A stretch of 64,000 bases of DNA. It comes from JACVRM01 sp963839815. GTDB lineage: Bacteria; Actinomycetota; Thermoleophilia; Gaiellales; Gaiellaceae. The position numbers and the translations under genes are program-made. Numbering within the stretch: position 1 is the stretch's first letter; each line of letters begins with the position of its first letter. Below the pieces are notes generated by a model, which was given only the letters and a program-made list of their open reading frames with translations, did not search any database and was not told the origin of the DNA. This document shows positions 1-6,792 of the stretch, piece after piece. Location: assembly GCA_963839815.1 (NCBI GenBank), contig CAWIWF010000007.1:62001-126000 (forward strand), given 5' to 3'.

Positions 1-552
1 GTGCATGTCGGGTGGGTCGAGCGCGACGAACCGTCCCTCGGGGCGTGCGTGCCAGAGCGCCGTCTCGGGGTGGTGCACGACGTGTGCCTGGACGCGCGCA
101 GCGCGCCATGCTCGCCGGGCGTCGATGCCGGTGAGCCCGTGCTCGCGCTCGAGCAGCGTGAGAGCCTCCGCGGTGGTGACCGGGCCGCCTGCCGCCAGCT
201 CGCGCATCGACGGCGCGAGTCGCTTGGCGAGCGCCGACTCGAACGGGAAGTTCGTCTCGCTGAGCGCTGCCCTGAGCCGGTCGTAGTCCTCTCGGGTGAC
301 GAGGTGCAGCGTCTGCCGCATCACCGTTGCCTTGACGACGCTCGTGCGTGCGAGCGCGCGCTCGAGCGTCCCGCGGCGAAAGTCGGCGACTCGCGTCCAG
401 ATGCCGATGTACGGGGCGGGCGGCCATTGCGCCTGCATGCCGACCAACCGCTCGATCACCGTCGTCGCTGAGTGAGGCCTCCGTGCGAGGAGCAGTTGCC
501 GCGCGAGCGTGGCGCGATTCAGCTCGCGCAGCGTCAGGACCCGCTCCGGCAC
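1..552 (-). CDS. Winged-helix DNA-binding protein, AlkZ/HTH_42-like (partial, cut by window edge)
   Basis: The gene runs off the left edge, so only its first 184 codons are present. The N-terminal part has the signature of the HTH_42 winged-helix family (formerly DUF1006, related to the AlkZ/YcaQ glycosylases): a LVGMQAQ segment near residue 37, a RGTLERAL helix, and RQTLHLVT about residue 78. Family members bind DNA and several remove alkylated or crosslinked bases. The C-terminal half, where catalytic residues would lie, is outside the window, so glycosylase activity cannot be judged. The GTG start at 552 fits the family N-terminus. A small gene on the same strand ends 33 nt upstream. Confidence 0.8.
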   Translation of the reverse strand, partial: MPERVLTLRELNRATLARQLLLARRPHSATTVIERLVGMQAQWPPAPYIGIWTRVADFRRGTLERALARTSVVKATVMRQTLHLVTREDYDRLRAALSETNFPFESALAKRLAPSMRELAAGGPVTTAEALTLLEREHGLTGIDARRAWRAARVQAHVVHHPETALWHARPEGRFVALDPPDMH

Positions 553-585
553 GCGGCCACGCTAGCGGCGCCGCCCAAGAGGACG

Positions 586-777
586 TCAGCGCTGCGCGAG
601 CAGGGAAGCGCCCAGCAACTGGTGGCAGCGAACGAGCGCGCGCCGGTTCCGCTCCAGAGCGGCCGGCCCGGCTCTCTCGGCCCGCAGGCGCTGACGTTCC
701 GCGACCAGCGCCTCGATCGAGCGCCGGAGCGACTCGATCGAAGCGCCGTGGGAGAGTGGCTCATCGCGGACGTTCAC
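586..777 (-). CDS. Small helical hypothetical protein (63 aa)
   Basis: A 63-residue, charged, strongly helical protein with an SIEALVAERQRLR segment followed by a second helix ending in RCHQLLGASLLAQR. No signal peptide, membrane segment or known catalytic motif is visible. It resembles the short two-helix proteins common in actinobacteria that sit beside DNA-binding genes, and it shares its general build (LxxExxxLR) with the gene at 1324-1599. The start is GTG. It lies 33 nt upstream of the AlkZ-like gene on the same strand and may be co-transcribed with it. Function unknown; the call that it is coding rests on helical periodicity and context. Confidence 0.55.
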   Translation of the reverse strand: MNVRDEPLSHGASIESLRRSIEALVAERQRLRAERAGPAALERNRRALVRCHQLLGASLLAQR

Positions 778-906
778 TACTCGTTAGACGAGCGAAGGGC
801 GCGCGGCTTACGCGCGGGTCTGTAAGGAGTTCGCAAACGTGCATCGGGTCGGCGCCCGCCGTTAGAGGAGCGAGGCGGTCCCGGCGCCGGCAGTGCGTGC
901 GCGCTC

Positions 907-1020
907 GCTCAGGAGGAGAGGGGAGCTCGAGGGGGGAACCAGCCGGTTCCCCCCTCGACTGGAGCGAGCCTCCCAGCCGGCGGCGTCGCGCCGCCGCCGG
1001 CGACTAGGGGAGGCGAGCAG
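907..1020. repeat. Two-hairpin intergenic repeat, copy 1
   Basis: First of three near-identical copies in a 550-bp non-coding stretch (778-1323). Each copy starts with GCTC(A/C)GGAGGAG, then forms a hairpin whose 14-bp stem is TCGAGGGGGGAACC closing on GGTTCCCCCCTCGA around a 4-nt loop. Next comes GGAGCGAG, then a second hairpin of alternating CGG/CCG (stem CGGCGGCG), and the copy ends with GGCGAGCAG. No open frame in the copy looks coding. The remaining spacer (778-906) holds nothing I recognise. Confidence 0.85.
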
Positions 1021-1039
1021 TCTGCGCGGTGCGGTGTGG

Positions 1040-1199
1040 GCTCAGGAGGAGGGGGGAGCTCGAGGGGGGAACCAGCCGGTTCCGGCCTCGAGTGGAGCGG
1101 CGCCACGACCGCGAGACGCGGTCCTGGCGCTGCGGTCTCACGCGAGCCTCCCAGCCGGCGGCGTCGCGCCGCCGCCGGCGACGGGGGGGAGGCGAGCAG
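1040..1199. repeat. Two-hairpin intergenic repeat, copy 2 with inserted hairpin
   Basis: Same unit as copies 1 and 3, but the right arm of the first hairpin has diverged (TTCCGGCCTCGA). About 45 nt (1099-1143) are inserted just before the GAGCCTCCCAGC block. The insert itself folds: CGCCACGACCGCG closes on CGCGGTCCTGGCG with a 3-nt loop and one mismatch. The copy therefore looks like a hairpin inserted into a hairpin element. Confidence 0.8.
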
Positions 1200-1209
1200 G
1201 CGTTGTTGG

Positions 1210-1323
1210 GCTCCGGAGGAGAGGGGAGCTCGAGGGGGGAACCAGCCGGTTCCCCCCTCGAATGGAGCGAGCCTCCCAGCCGGCGGCGTCGCGCCGCCGC
1301 CGGCGACTAGGGGAGGCGAGCAG
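1210..1323. repeat. Two-hairpin intergenic repeat, copy 3
   Basis: Almost identical to copy 1 (one C/A change in the leader, one substitution after the first hairpin). Its right end, GGCGAGCAG, directly abuts the stop codon of the minus-strand gene at 1324-1599, so the array may act as a 3' end structure for that gene. Confidence 0.85.
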
Positions 1324-1599
1324 TCACGCGGCTCGTTCGAGTCGTTCTTCCATGCGTGCCCGGGCGACGATCTTGCTCCGATCGCCGAAGCGCAGACGTG
1401 CACGCAGCGCCCGCTGTTCGTCCCAGAGAGAGGCGATGCGGGCGTCGAGATCCTTGAGCTCATCTGCGAGCTCGACCGTCCGGCCGGCTGCCAGCTGTCC
1501 GAACACCTCTCGGCGGCGCTGGCTGAGGAGCTCGATCTCATCCCTGATGATCTGAATGGTGTTCACATGTGGGACAAACGTGAGACGACGCCCGCGCAT
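1324..1599 (-). CDS. Small coiled/helical protein, DUF2630-like build
   Basis: A 91-residue, nearly all-helical protein. Its core reads as two amphipathic helices: IQIIRDEIELLSQRRREVF, then a second ending in LWDEQRALRARLRFGDRS. The L-x-x-LW-x-x-xRALR pattern recalls the short DUF2630 proteins of actinobacteria, but this is a resemblance and not a firm assignment. An ATG at 1599 gives the longer form. A GTG at 1566 would give a protein starting MNTIQIIRDEI and is an equally good candidate. No Shine-Dalgarno site decides between them. It is followed at once by the hairpin repeat array. Confidence 0.55.
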   Translation of the reverse strand: MRGRRLTFVPHVNTIQIIRDEIELLSQRRREVFGQLAAGRTVELADELKDLDARIASLWDEQRALRARLRFGDRSKIVARARMEERLERAA

Positions 1600-1718
1600 T
1601 CCCGCCCGGCCGGCACCACTCCTCGGCTTGACTTCTCCCTGCAACTCTGCAACGTTCGGCACGAGAGCGAGCAGTGGAGAAGGTGCACGGACTGGCCTCC
1701 AGGGGGAGGCCCTTCTCC

Positions 1719-1817
1719 TCACTGCTCGCTCCGCACGAGCAGGATCACCACGCCGATCAGCACGGCGAGCCCGAGCACGCCGGCCCCGATCGCGATCGCT
1801 TCGAGCAGGCCCGTCAC
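1719..1817 (-). CDS. 32-aa single-span membrane peptide
   Basis: A very short frame whose product is essentially one hydrophobic helix (residues 6-28, AIAIGAGVLGLAVLIGVVIL) with a charged tail RSEQ. The GTG start (1817) overlaps the TGA stop of the metallopeptidase gene by 4 nt (GTGA), the same coupling used between the two genes above it, so it may be the last cistron of that operon. Small membrane peptides like this often modulate a membrane partner; here the rhomboid two genes upstream is the obvious one to consider (inference). A short GC hairpin lies just downstream at 1694-1711. Confidence 0.4.
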   Translation of the reverse strand: MTGLLEAIAIGAGVLGLAVLIGVVILLVRSEQ

Positions 1818-2146
1818 GCGTAGCCCAGCGCGTCGAGCTGATCCTCGTCCATGCCGAAGTAGTGCCCGAGCTCGTGCAGCACCGTGATGCGGATCTCCTC
1901 GCGCAGCTCGTCGGGATCGGTGAACTCCTCCTCGAGCGGGCGGCGGTAGATCGAGATCGTGTCGGGCTGCACGGGCGGCTCGGCGCCGCGTTCCGGCAGC
2001 GGGACGCCGTGGTAGAGGCCGAAGAGGTCCGGATCCTCCGGATGCTCGTCCTCGACGATGACGGCGACGTTCCGAAGCGCGGCGGCGAGATGCGGCGGTA
2101 GCTCGTCGAGTGCAGCGCGGACGTGCTCCTCGAAGGTCGTGCTCAC
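1814..2146 (-). CDS. Metallopeptidase family protein (zincin-like, HExxH)
   Basis: A 110-residue protein of the small bacterial zincin-like metallopeptidase family (DUF1025/Zincin_1 type). The family zinc motif is clear as HELGHYFGMDEDQL at residues 91-104. Upstream is the usual acidic stretch around VIVEDEHPEDPDLFGLYHG, and TISIYRRPL sits in the middle. The GTG start overlaps the rhomboid stop by 4 nt, so the two are translationally coupled. The substrate is unknown. Confidence 0.85.
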   Translation of the reverse strand: MSTTFEEHVRAALDELPPHLAAALRNVAVIVEDEHPEDPDLFGLYHGVPLPERGAEPPVQPDTISIYRRPLEEEFTDPDELREEIRITVLHELGHYFGMDEDQLDALGYA

Positions 2147-2817
2147 GCGGCTAGCGGGCGACGCTGGGCGAACAGCTTGACGGCGAGCATCCCGAACGCG
2201 AAGCCGCCGATGTGGGCGAAGAAGGCCACGCCGCCGCCGGCCTCTGGATGCTCCAGCGAGGCGTTCCCCGCCCAGAGCTGGAAGAGGAACCAGCCGCCGA
2301 GGAACCAGAAGGCGTGGATCTCGAGCAGGAAGAAGCCGATCAGCGTGAGCACGCGCGCCGTGGGCAGGATCAGCAGGTACGCGCCGAGGACGGCCGAGAC
2401 GGCGCCGCTCGCGCCCAGGTTCGGGATGGCGGCCTCCTCGCTCGTCCCGTAGCCGAGCGTGATGCCCGACTGGAGCGCCGTCGCCGCGATGCCACCCAGG
2501 AGGTAGAAGACGAGGAACCTGCCGCGCCCCATCGCGTCCTCGACGTTGTTGCCGAAGATCCAGAGGAAGAGCATGTTCCCGAGGATGTGATCCCAGCTGC
2601 CGTGCATGAACATCGCGGTCAGCCAGGTGATCCACCAGTCCTCGCCGACCTGCTCGCAGGTGTTCTGGATCTCACACGGTTGGTATGCGAGCTCCCGCAC
2701 CGAGCCCTCCAGGTCGGGAACCTGGTAGAGCAGCCAGACGGCGGCGTTAACGGCGATCAGGGCGACGGTCACCAGCGGAAAGCGGCGCGTCGGGACGTTG
2801 TCGCGGAGCGGGAGCAC
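2143..2817 (-). CDS. Rhomboid family intramembrane serine protease
   Basis: A 224-residue polytopic protein that cleaves transmembrane substrates inside the membrane. The rhomboid hallmarks are present in order: a first helix (FPLVTVALIAVNAAVWLLY), the extracytoplasmic loop with TWLTAMFMHGSWDHILGNM carrying the conserved H and N, the nucleophile motif GASGAVSAVLGAYL, and the catalytic histidine in HIGGFAFG. The protein begins PLRDNVPTRRFP, a standard N-terminus of actinobacterial members. The GTG start at 2817 shares one base with the TAG stop of argF, and the stop overlaps the metallopeptidase start. Confidence 0.93.
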   Translation of the reverse strand: MLPLRDNVPTRRFPLVTVALIAVNAAVWLLYQVPDLEGSVRELAYQPCEIQNTCEQVGEDWWITWLTAMFMHGSWDHILGNMLFLWIFGNNVEDAMGRGRFLVFYLLGGIAATALQSGITLGYGTSEEAAIPNLGASGAVSAVLGAYLLILPTARVLTLIGFFLLEIHAFWFLGGWFLFQLWAGNASLEHPEAGGGVAFFAHIGGFAFGMLAVKLFAQRRPLAA

Positions 2818-3761
2818 TAGCGGACGACCAGCGCCAGTAACGCCTTCTGGGCATGGAGCCGGTTCTCCGCCTGGTCCCAGGCCGCGGACTGGGGGCCGTG
2901 GAGGACGTCTTCGGTGACCTCCTCGCCGTAGTGGGCGGGCAGGCAATGGAGCACGATCGCCTGGGTGCCCGCCGCGGCGAGCAGCTGCGCATCGATGCCG
3001 TAGCCGGCGAGGTCGCGGCGGCGCTGCTCGGCCTCGTCGTCCTGGCCCATGCTCGTCCAGACGTCGGTGTAGAGGACGTCGCTCCCCGCGGCGGCCTGGT
3101 GAGGATCCGAGGTGAGCTCGACGCTGCCCCCGGATGTCGTCGCCGCCCGTTCCGCCGCGGCGACGACATCGGCGGGTGGCTCGTACCCGCTCGGCGTGGC
3201 CGCCACGACGCGCATGCCCGTCTTCGCGGCCGCGAGCATGAGCGAGGCGCAGACGTTGTTGCCGTCGCCGAGGTACGCGAGCCGGACGCCCTCGAGCCGT
3301 CCGAGGCGCTCGCGGACGGTCATCAGGTCCGCCAGCGCCTGGCACGGGTGTGCCCAGTCGGTGAGCCCGTTGATCACCGGCACGGTCGCGTGCTCGGCCA
3401 GCTCCTCGACGTCGGCCTGGGCGTAGGTGCGGATCATGATCGCATCGAGGTAGCGGGAGAGGACGACTGCCGTGTCGCGGAGCGTCTCTCCGCGGCCGAG
3501 CTGAAGGTCGCCGGCAGAGAGGTGGAGGGCGGTGCCGCCGAGCTGGGCGATGCCGACTTCGAACGAGACGCGGGTTCGGGTGGACGGCTTCTGGAAGATC
3601 ATGGCGAGCGCTCGCCCGGGGAGAAGCTCATGCGGCTCGCGGGCCCGCTGCGCCCGCTTGAGCCTGTCGGCGAGATCGAGGACGGTGGTGAGCTCGTCGC
3701 GGCTCCAGCCGCCGATGCGGACGAAGTGGCGGCCCTTGAGGTGCCCCGGAAGGTCGCGCAT
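2817..3761 (-). CDS. argF: Ornithine carbamoyltransferase
   Basis: Transfers the carbamoyl group from carbamoyl phosphate to ornithine to give citrulline (arginine biosynthesis, cytosol). The 314-residue length is normal. Motifs: the carbamoyl-phosphate loop STRTR at 60-64, HPCQ at 138-141, LGDGNNV at 165-170, and HCLPAH at 272-277 with the catalytic cysteine. It heads a run argF-rhomboid-metallopeptidase-small peptide with overlapping ends. No other arg gene is in the window. A carbamate kinase lies 2 kb away, but on a different operon, and no arginine deiminase is seen, so a biosynthetic role is preferred over fermentation. Confidence 0.95.
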   Translation of the reverse strand: MRDLPGHLKGRHFVRIGGWSRDELTTVLDLADRLKRAQRAREPHELLPGRALAMIFQKPSTRTRVSFEVGIAQLGGTALHLSAGDLQLGRGETLRDTAVVLSRYLDAIMIRTYAQADVEELAEHATVPVINGLTDWAHPCQALADLMTVRERLGRLEGVRLAYLGDGNNVCASLMLAAAKTGMRVVAATPSGYEPPADVVAAAERAATTSGGSVELTSDPHQAAAGSDVLYTDVWTSMGQDDEAEQRRRDLAGYGIDAQLLAAAGTQAIVLHCLPAHYGEEVTEDVLHGPQSAAWDQAENRLHAQKALLALVVR

Positions 3762-3804
3762 CGGGGCGCGGATGCTACTCCACGTCAGACTTTCCAGTCA
3801 TACG

Positions 3805-3818
3805 CTTAGGTTTTATCC
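3805..3818 (+). promoter_or_regulatory. Candidate heat-shock element shared with dnaK
   Basis: The 14-mer CTTAGGTTTTATCC lies 38 nt upstream of the hsp20 ATG. It matches 11 of 14 positions of CTTAGATTTTCTCA found 32 nt upstream of dnaK. The strand is also shared with the divergent argF promoter region. No canonical HAIR inverted repeat (CTTGAGT/ACTCAAG) is present. The role as operator or promoter element is inferred from the shared position. Confidence 0.4.
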
Positions 3819-3856
3819 TGCCGCAGCAAGCAATTTACGTCGTAGGAGGTGACCCG

Positions 3857-4333
3857 ATGGCCACACTTGTTCGCTGGGAGCCGCTGCGGGAGGTGGCAAC
3901 GCTGCAGAACGAGATGAGCCGGATGATCAACTCGGTGTTCGGTGGGGAGGCCAACGCCCACTCCCGGACCTGGGTGCCCGCCGTCGACGTCTGGGAGACG
4001 GACGACTCCATCGTCTACGCGTTCGATCGGCCGGGCATTTCCGAGGACGAGATCACGATCGAGTTCGAGGACGGCGCGCTCACCGTGTCGGGCGAGCGGG
4101 TGCGGACGAAGGAGGAGTCGCAGGAGCGCTTCTACCGCTACGAGCGGCGCTTCGGCTCGTTCTCCCGCACCATCGGCCTGCCGCCGGGCGTCGGCGAGGA
4201 CGACATCAGGGCCGAGCACGGCGACGGCGTCTTGGAGGTGAACGTCGCGAAGCCGAAGGCTCCGGAGCCGCGTCGCATCCAGATCGCGAACGGCAGCGCC
4301 ACGACGATCGAGGGGACGGCAAAGCAGTCCTGA
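3857..4333 (+). CDS. Small heat-shock protein, Hsp20/alpha-crystallin family
   Basis: An ATP-independent holdase that keeps unfolding proteins soluble. The 158-residue protein has an N-terminal helix (MATLVRWEPLREVATLQNEM), an alpha-crystallin domain at about residues 38-138 that includes the PAVDVWETDD opening and DGVLEVNVAK (the conserved GVLxV strand), and a short C-terminal tail containing RRIQIANG. The ATG is preceded by a strong ribosome site (TAGGAGGT, 7 nt away). It stands alone, divergent from argF and convergent with the sigma factor gene. An upstream box shared with dnaK suggests common stress control. Confidence 0.93.
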   Translation: MATLVRWEPLREVATLQNEMSRMINSVFGGEANAHSRTWVPAVDVWETDDSIVYAFDRPGISEDEITIEFEDGALTVSGERVRTKEESQERFYRYERRFGSFSRTIGLPPGVGEDDIRAEHGDGVLEVNVAKPKAPEPRRIQIANGSATTIEGTAKQS

Positions 4334-4355
4334 CGCCGTCGCGGTGCGGTGACAT

Positions 4356-4379
4356 CGAGGGCGGCTTCGGCCGCCCTCG
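4356..4379. terminator. Bidirectional hairpin terminator with UUCG tetraloop
   Basis: CGAGGGCGGC-TTCG-GCCGCCCTCG, a perfect 10-bp stem with the extra-stable UUCG loop, sits between the convergent hsp20 and sigma-factor genes. There is no long T run after it on either strand. Confidence 0.75.
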
Positions 4380-4391
4380 GTCATTCAGGGC

Positions 4392-4970
4392 TCAGGCCAG
4401 GGACTCGACGACGCCGGCGTCCTGGAGCAGCTCCCGCAGGCGCGAGAGCCCGGCGAAGGTGCGGCTCTTGATCGTCCCCAGCGGCTGTTCGAGCCGCTCC
4501 GCGACCTCCGACTGGCTCAGTCCGCCGTAGTAGGCGAGCTCGAGCGCCTGGCGCTGCTCCTCGGGGAGGCGGGCCAGCGCCTCCTGGACGGCGCGGCGAT
4601 CGTCGCGCATCGCAGCTTCCTGCTCGGTGGCGCCTCCGACGGGGTGCTGCTCCGGCTCGAGCGGCTCGGTGCGCCGTCGCTGCTCCCGCCGGACGACGTC
4701 GACCGCGCGCCGGTGGACGAGGGTCAGTACCCATGTGCTCGGCTTCGCCCGCTCCGGCAGGAAGCTCTCGGCCGAGCGCCAGACGGCGAGGAACGCGTCC
4801 TGGACGGCGTCCTGGGCGAGGCCGTCGTCCCGGAGAATTCGGAAGGCGAGCCCGTACGCAACGCCGCCGAATCGGTCGTAGAGCTCAGCGAGAGCAGTCT
4901 CGTCGGCGCGGGCGATGGCCGCGAGCAGCTCCTGATCGGAGAGGTCGCCGGCGACTCCTGTCAACCGCAC
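4392..4970 (-). CDS. ECF RNA polymerase sigma factor, SigK-like
   Basis: A 192-residue sigma-70 family factor of the extracytoplasmic-function type. Region 2 spans about residues 20-90 (ELYDRFGGVAYGLAFRIL, then QDAVQDAFLAVWR). Region 4 spans about 125-180 (RLPEEQRQALELAYYGGLSQSEVAERL, GTIKSRTFAGLSRLRELL). The GTG start at 4970 has an AGGGA site upstream; a TTG three codons later is possible. The anti-sigma gene lies upstream on the same strand, separated by 71 nt, which is the reverse of the usual sigma-first order. The gap holds a GTTGCGCAAC palindrome. Confidence 0.92.
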   Translation of the reverse strand: MRLTGVAGDLSDQELLAAIARADETALAELYDRFGGVAYGLAFRILRDDGLAQDAVQDAFLAVWRSAESFLPERAKPSTWVLTLVHRRAVDVVRREQRRRTEPLEPEQHPVGGATEQEAAMRDDRRAVQEALARLPEEQRQALELAYYGGLSQSEVAERLEQPLGTIKSRTFAGLSRLRELLQDAGVVESLA

Positions 4971-5041
4971 GCTGGTGGGCTTCCCTGCACCAGAAGGCCT
5001 TACCCCGAATCGACGAAGTGGAAACGGTTGCGCAACGCTTG

Positions 5042-5797
5042 TCAAACGGACTCCGACGCGAGGATAGGCTCGCCGGTCGGCGAGTCGACGCCTCCGTCGG
5101 GCTCGATCGTGACCGCCACGGTGGCGCCGCGGGGGACGGTCTCGGTGAGCGCATGGGCGCCGCAGTGACCGCCTCCCTCGAACTCGCCGGCGCGGTGCGG
5201 GCCGCCGCCGTCGATCACCCAGGCTTCGAAGGTCTTGCCGCTCGGCGCCGTGCCGAGCTGGCAGACGACGAGGGCCGCCGCGCCGTCGCGGGCGACGACC
5301 AGGCTTCCTTCGGCCCCTTCGAGCGAGATCCGCTCGGCGGAGGTGTCCGCGACGAGCGCAAGGGCCTGCTCCGTGGCGGCGCTCGCCGAACGCTCCTCGT
5401 CGAGCGTTCCGGTCAGCGACAGGTTCCAGATGCCCAGCGCCAGGGCTGCCACGGCCGCCACTGCGGCCACCGCCCCGAGCGCCGGCACCCGAAAACGCAA
5501 CCAACGTGGGAAGCTGACGACGTTCGATCGCTCGTGGCGCCGCTCGGTGCGCGCGGCGTCGAGCAGGCGCGCACGGAGCTCCGGCGGCGGAGCGGTCTCG
5601 ACGGCGTAGGCCATCGCGGCCGCCGTCTGGCGGAATGAGGTCACCTCGGTCGCGCACCGTGCGCAGTCAGGCAGATGGCGCTCGAAGAGGACGCGGTCGT
5701 CCTCGTCCAGCGCGTCCAGCGCGTACGGTGCGGCGAGCTCGTGGATGTCCGCGTCCATGAAATCCGAGTCGTCCCTGAGATCCGAGTTCTCTGCCAT
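5042..5797 (-). CDS. RskA-like membrane anti-sigma factor
   Basis: Holds the downstream ECF sigma factor inactive at the membrane. The cytosolic N-terminus (residues 1-50) carries a zinc-binding anti-sigma-type motif, HLPDCARCATE (H-x3-C-x2-C). A single transmembrane helix follows at about 108-130 (VPALGAVAAVAAVAALALGIW). The extracytoplasmic part (131-251) is an RskA C-terminal domain with the typical GTAPSGKTFEAWVIDGGGP segment. The 251-residue length is normal. The upstream region contains GCGAACC followed 16 nt later by CGAAT, which could be an ECF-type promoter; this is tentative. Confidence 0.92.
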   Translation of the reverse strand: MAENSDLRDDSDFMDADIHELAAPYALDALDEDDRVLFERHLPDCARCATEVTSFRQTAAAMAYAVETAPPPELRARLLDAARTERRHERSNVVSFPRWLRFRVPALGAVAAVAAVAALALGIWNLSLTGTLDEERSASAATEQALALVADTSAERISLEGAEGSLVVARDGAAALVVCQLGTAPSGKTFEAWVIDGGGPHRAGEFEGGGHCGAHALTETVPRGATVAVTIEPDGGVDSPTGEPILASESV

Positions 5798-5837
5798 GTG
5801 CGGGGGATTCGTCGGTCGGCACCGATCGGTTCGCCCG

Positions 5838-6746
5838 CTAGAGCGAGGAGATCCTAGTACCCGCGTAGCCCGCGAGCGCTGCGCGCAGCACCGAGGCCGT
5901 CGTGATCAGTGCTTCCCGTCCGGTCGACTGAACGAACATGGCCGCCGACGCGAGCTTCGGGCCCATGGAGCCGGGTGGCGCGGCCTGCGCGAGCGCGGTC
6001 GCCTCCGCGGCTGTGAGTGTCCGGATGGGCTGTGCCGCCGCCGAGCCGAACTCTCGGTACACCGCGTCCACGTCCGTGAGGATGAGCAGGCGGCCCGCAT
6101 CCAGCGACAGGGCGAGGAGCGCGCTGGCCGCGTCCTTGTCGATGACCGCGTCCACGCCGGCGAGCTGGCCGCCCGAGCTCCGTGAGACGGGAATGCCGCC
6201 TCCGCCGCACGCGACCACGATCATGCCCGCGGCGAGAAGGGCGCGGATCGCCGCCAGCTCCTTGAGCTCGAGCGGCAGAGGGGAGGGAACGGCCCGCCGC
6301 CAGCCACGTCCTCGCTCCTCGACCAGGTTCCAACCGCGCTCGCTGCGGAAGCGGCCGGCAGTGTCCGAGTCGTAGAACGGCCCGATCGGCTTCGTCGGCG
6401 CAGTGAAGGCCGGATCGTCGGCAGCCACGATCGCGTGCGTCAGCACGCAGGCGGCGCGGTGGCCGGCCTCCTGGAGCGCGAGCACGGCCAGAGACCCGAT
6501 CTCGGCCTGCGTCTGGGCCACGGCGAGCCACAGCGGCAGGGGCGGAACCTGGTCGGCTGCGCGCTCCTGGCGCAGCAGCCCGTGGCCGACCTGAGGCCCA
6601 TTGCCGTGCGTGAGCACGAGGGGCTCCTCGAGCAGCGGCGCGAGCTCTGCGATCGTCGCGCGCAGTCGCGCGAGCTGCTCGGCCGCCGTGCCGCGCTCGC
6701 CTGCACCCAGAAGGGCGTTGCCGCCCAGCGCGACGACCGTGGTCAG
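5838..6746 (-). CDS. arcC: Carbamate kinase (apparent CTG start)
   Basis: Interconverts carbamoyl phosphate plus ADP with carbamate plus ATP. The amino-acid-kinase fold is complete: VVALGGNALLGAGE at the N-terminus, LTHGNGPQVGHG, the catabolic-type VACGGGGIPV, a DKDAASALLA loop and ILTDVDAVY. No ATG, GTG or TTG exists between the preceding in-frame stop and the essential GGNALL motif; the first canonical start (GTG 6617) would delete it. A CTG at 6746 gives a protein of the usual length (302 aa) starting MTTVVALGG, with GGAG 6 nt upstream, and overlaps the stop of a 17-codon leader frame as CTGA. It follows the cDPGS-like gene in one operon. Confidence 0.88.
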   Translation of the reverse strand: MTTVVALGGNALLGAGERGTAAEQLARLRATIAELAPLLEEPLVLTHGNGPQVGHGLLRQERAADQVPPLPLWLAVAQTQAEIGSLAVLALQEAGHRAACVLTHAIVAADDPAFTAPTKPIGPFYDSDTAGRFRSERGWNLVEERGRGWRRAVPSPLPLELKELAAIRALLAAGMIVVACGGGGIPVSRSSGGQLAGVDAVIDKDAASALLALSLDAGRLLILTDVDAVYREFGSAAAQPIRTLTAAEATALAQAAPPGSMGPKLASAAMFVQSTGREALITTASVLRAALAGYAGTRISSL

Positions 6747-6792
6747 CGTGAGCTCCGTCGGCCGCGTGTGTGCTCGCAGGCCGCCGCAGCGG

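Noticed and set aside
907..1323. CRISPR array
   Set aside because: Only three units of unequal length, no uniform spacers, units are hairpin pairs, and no cas genes nearby.
1694..1711. GGCCTCC-AGGG-GGAGGCC as an intrinsic terminator of the rhomboid operon
   Set aside because: No T run on the minus strand after it; only a short hairpin, so not called.
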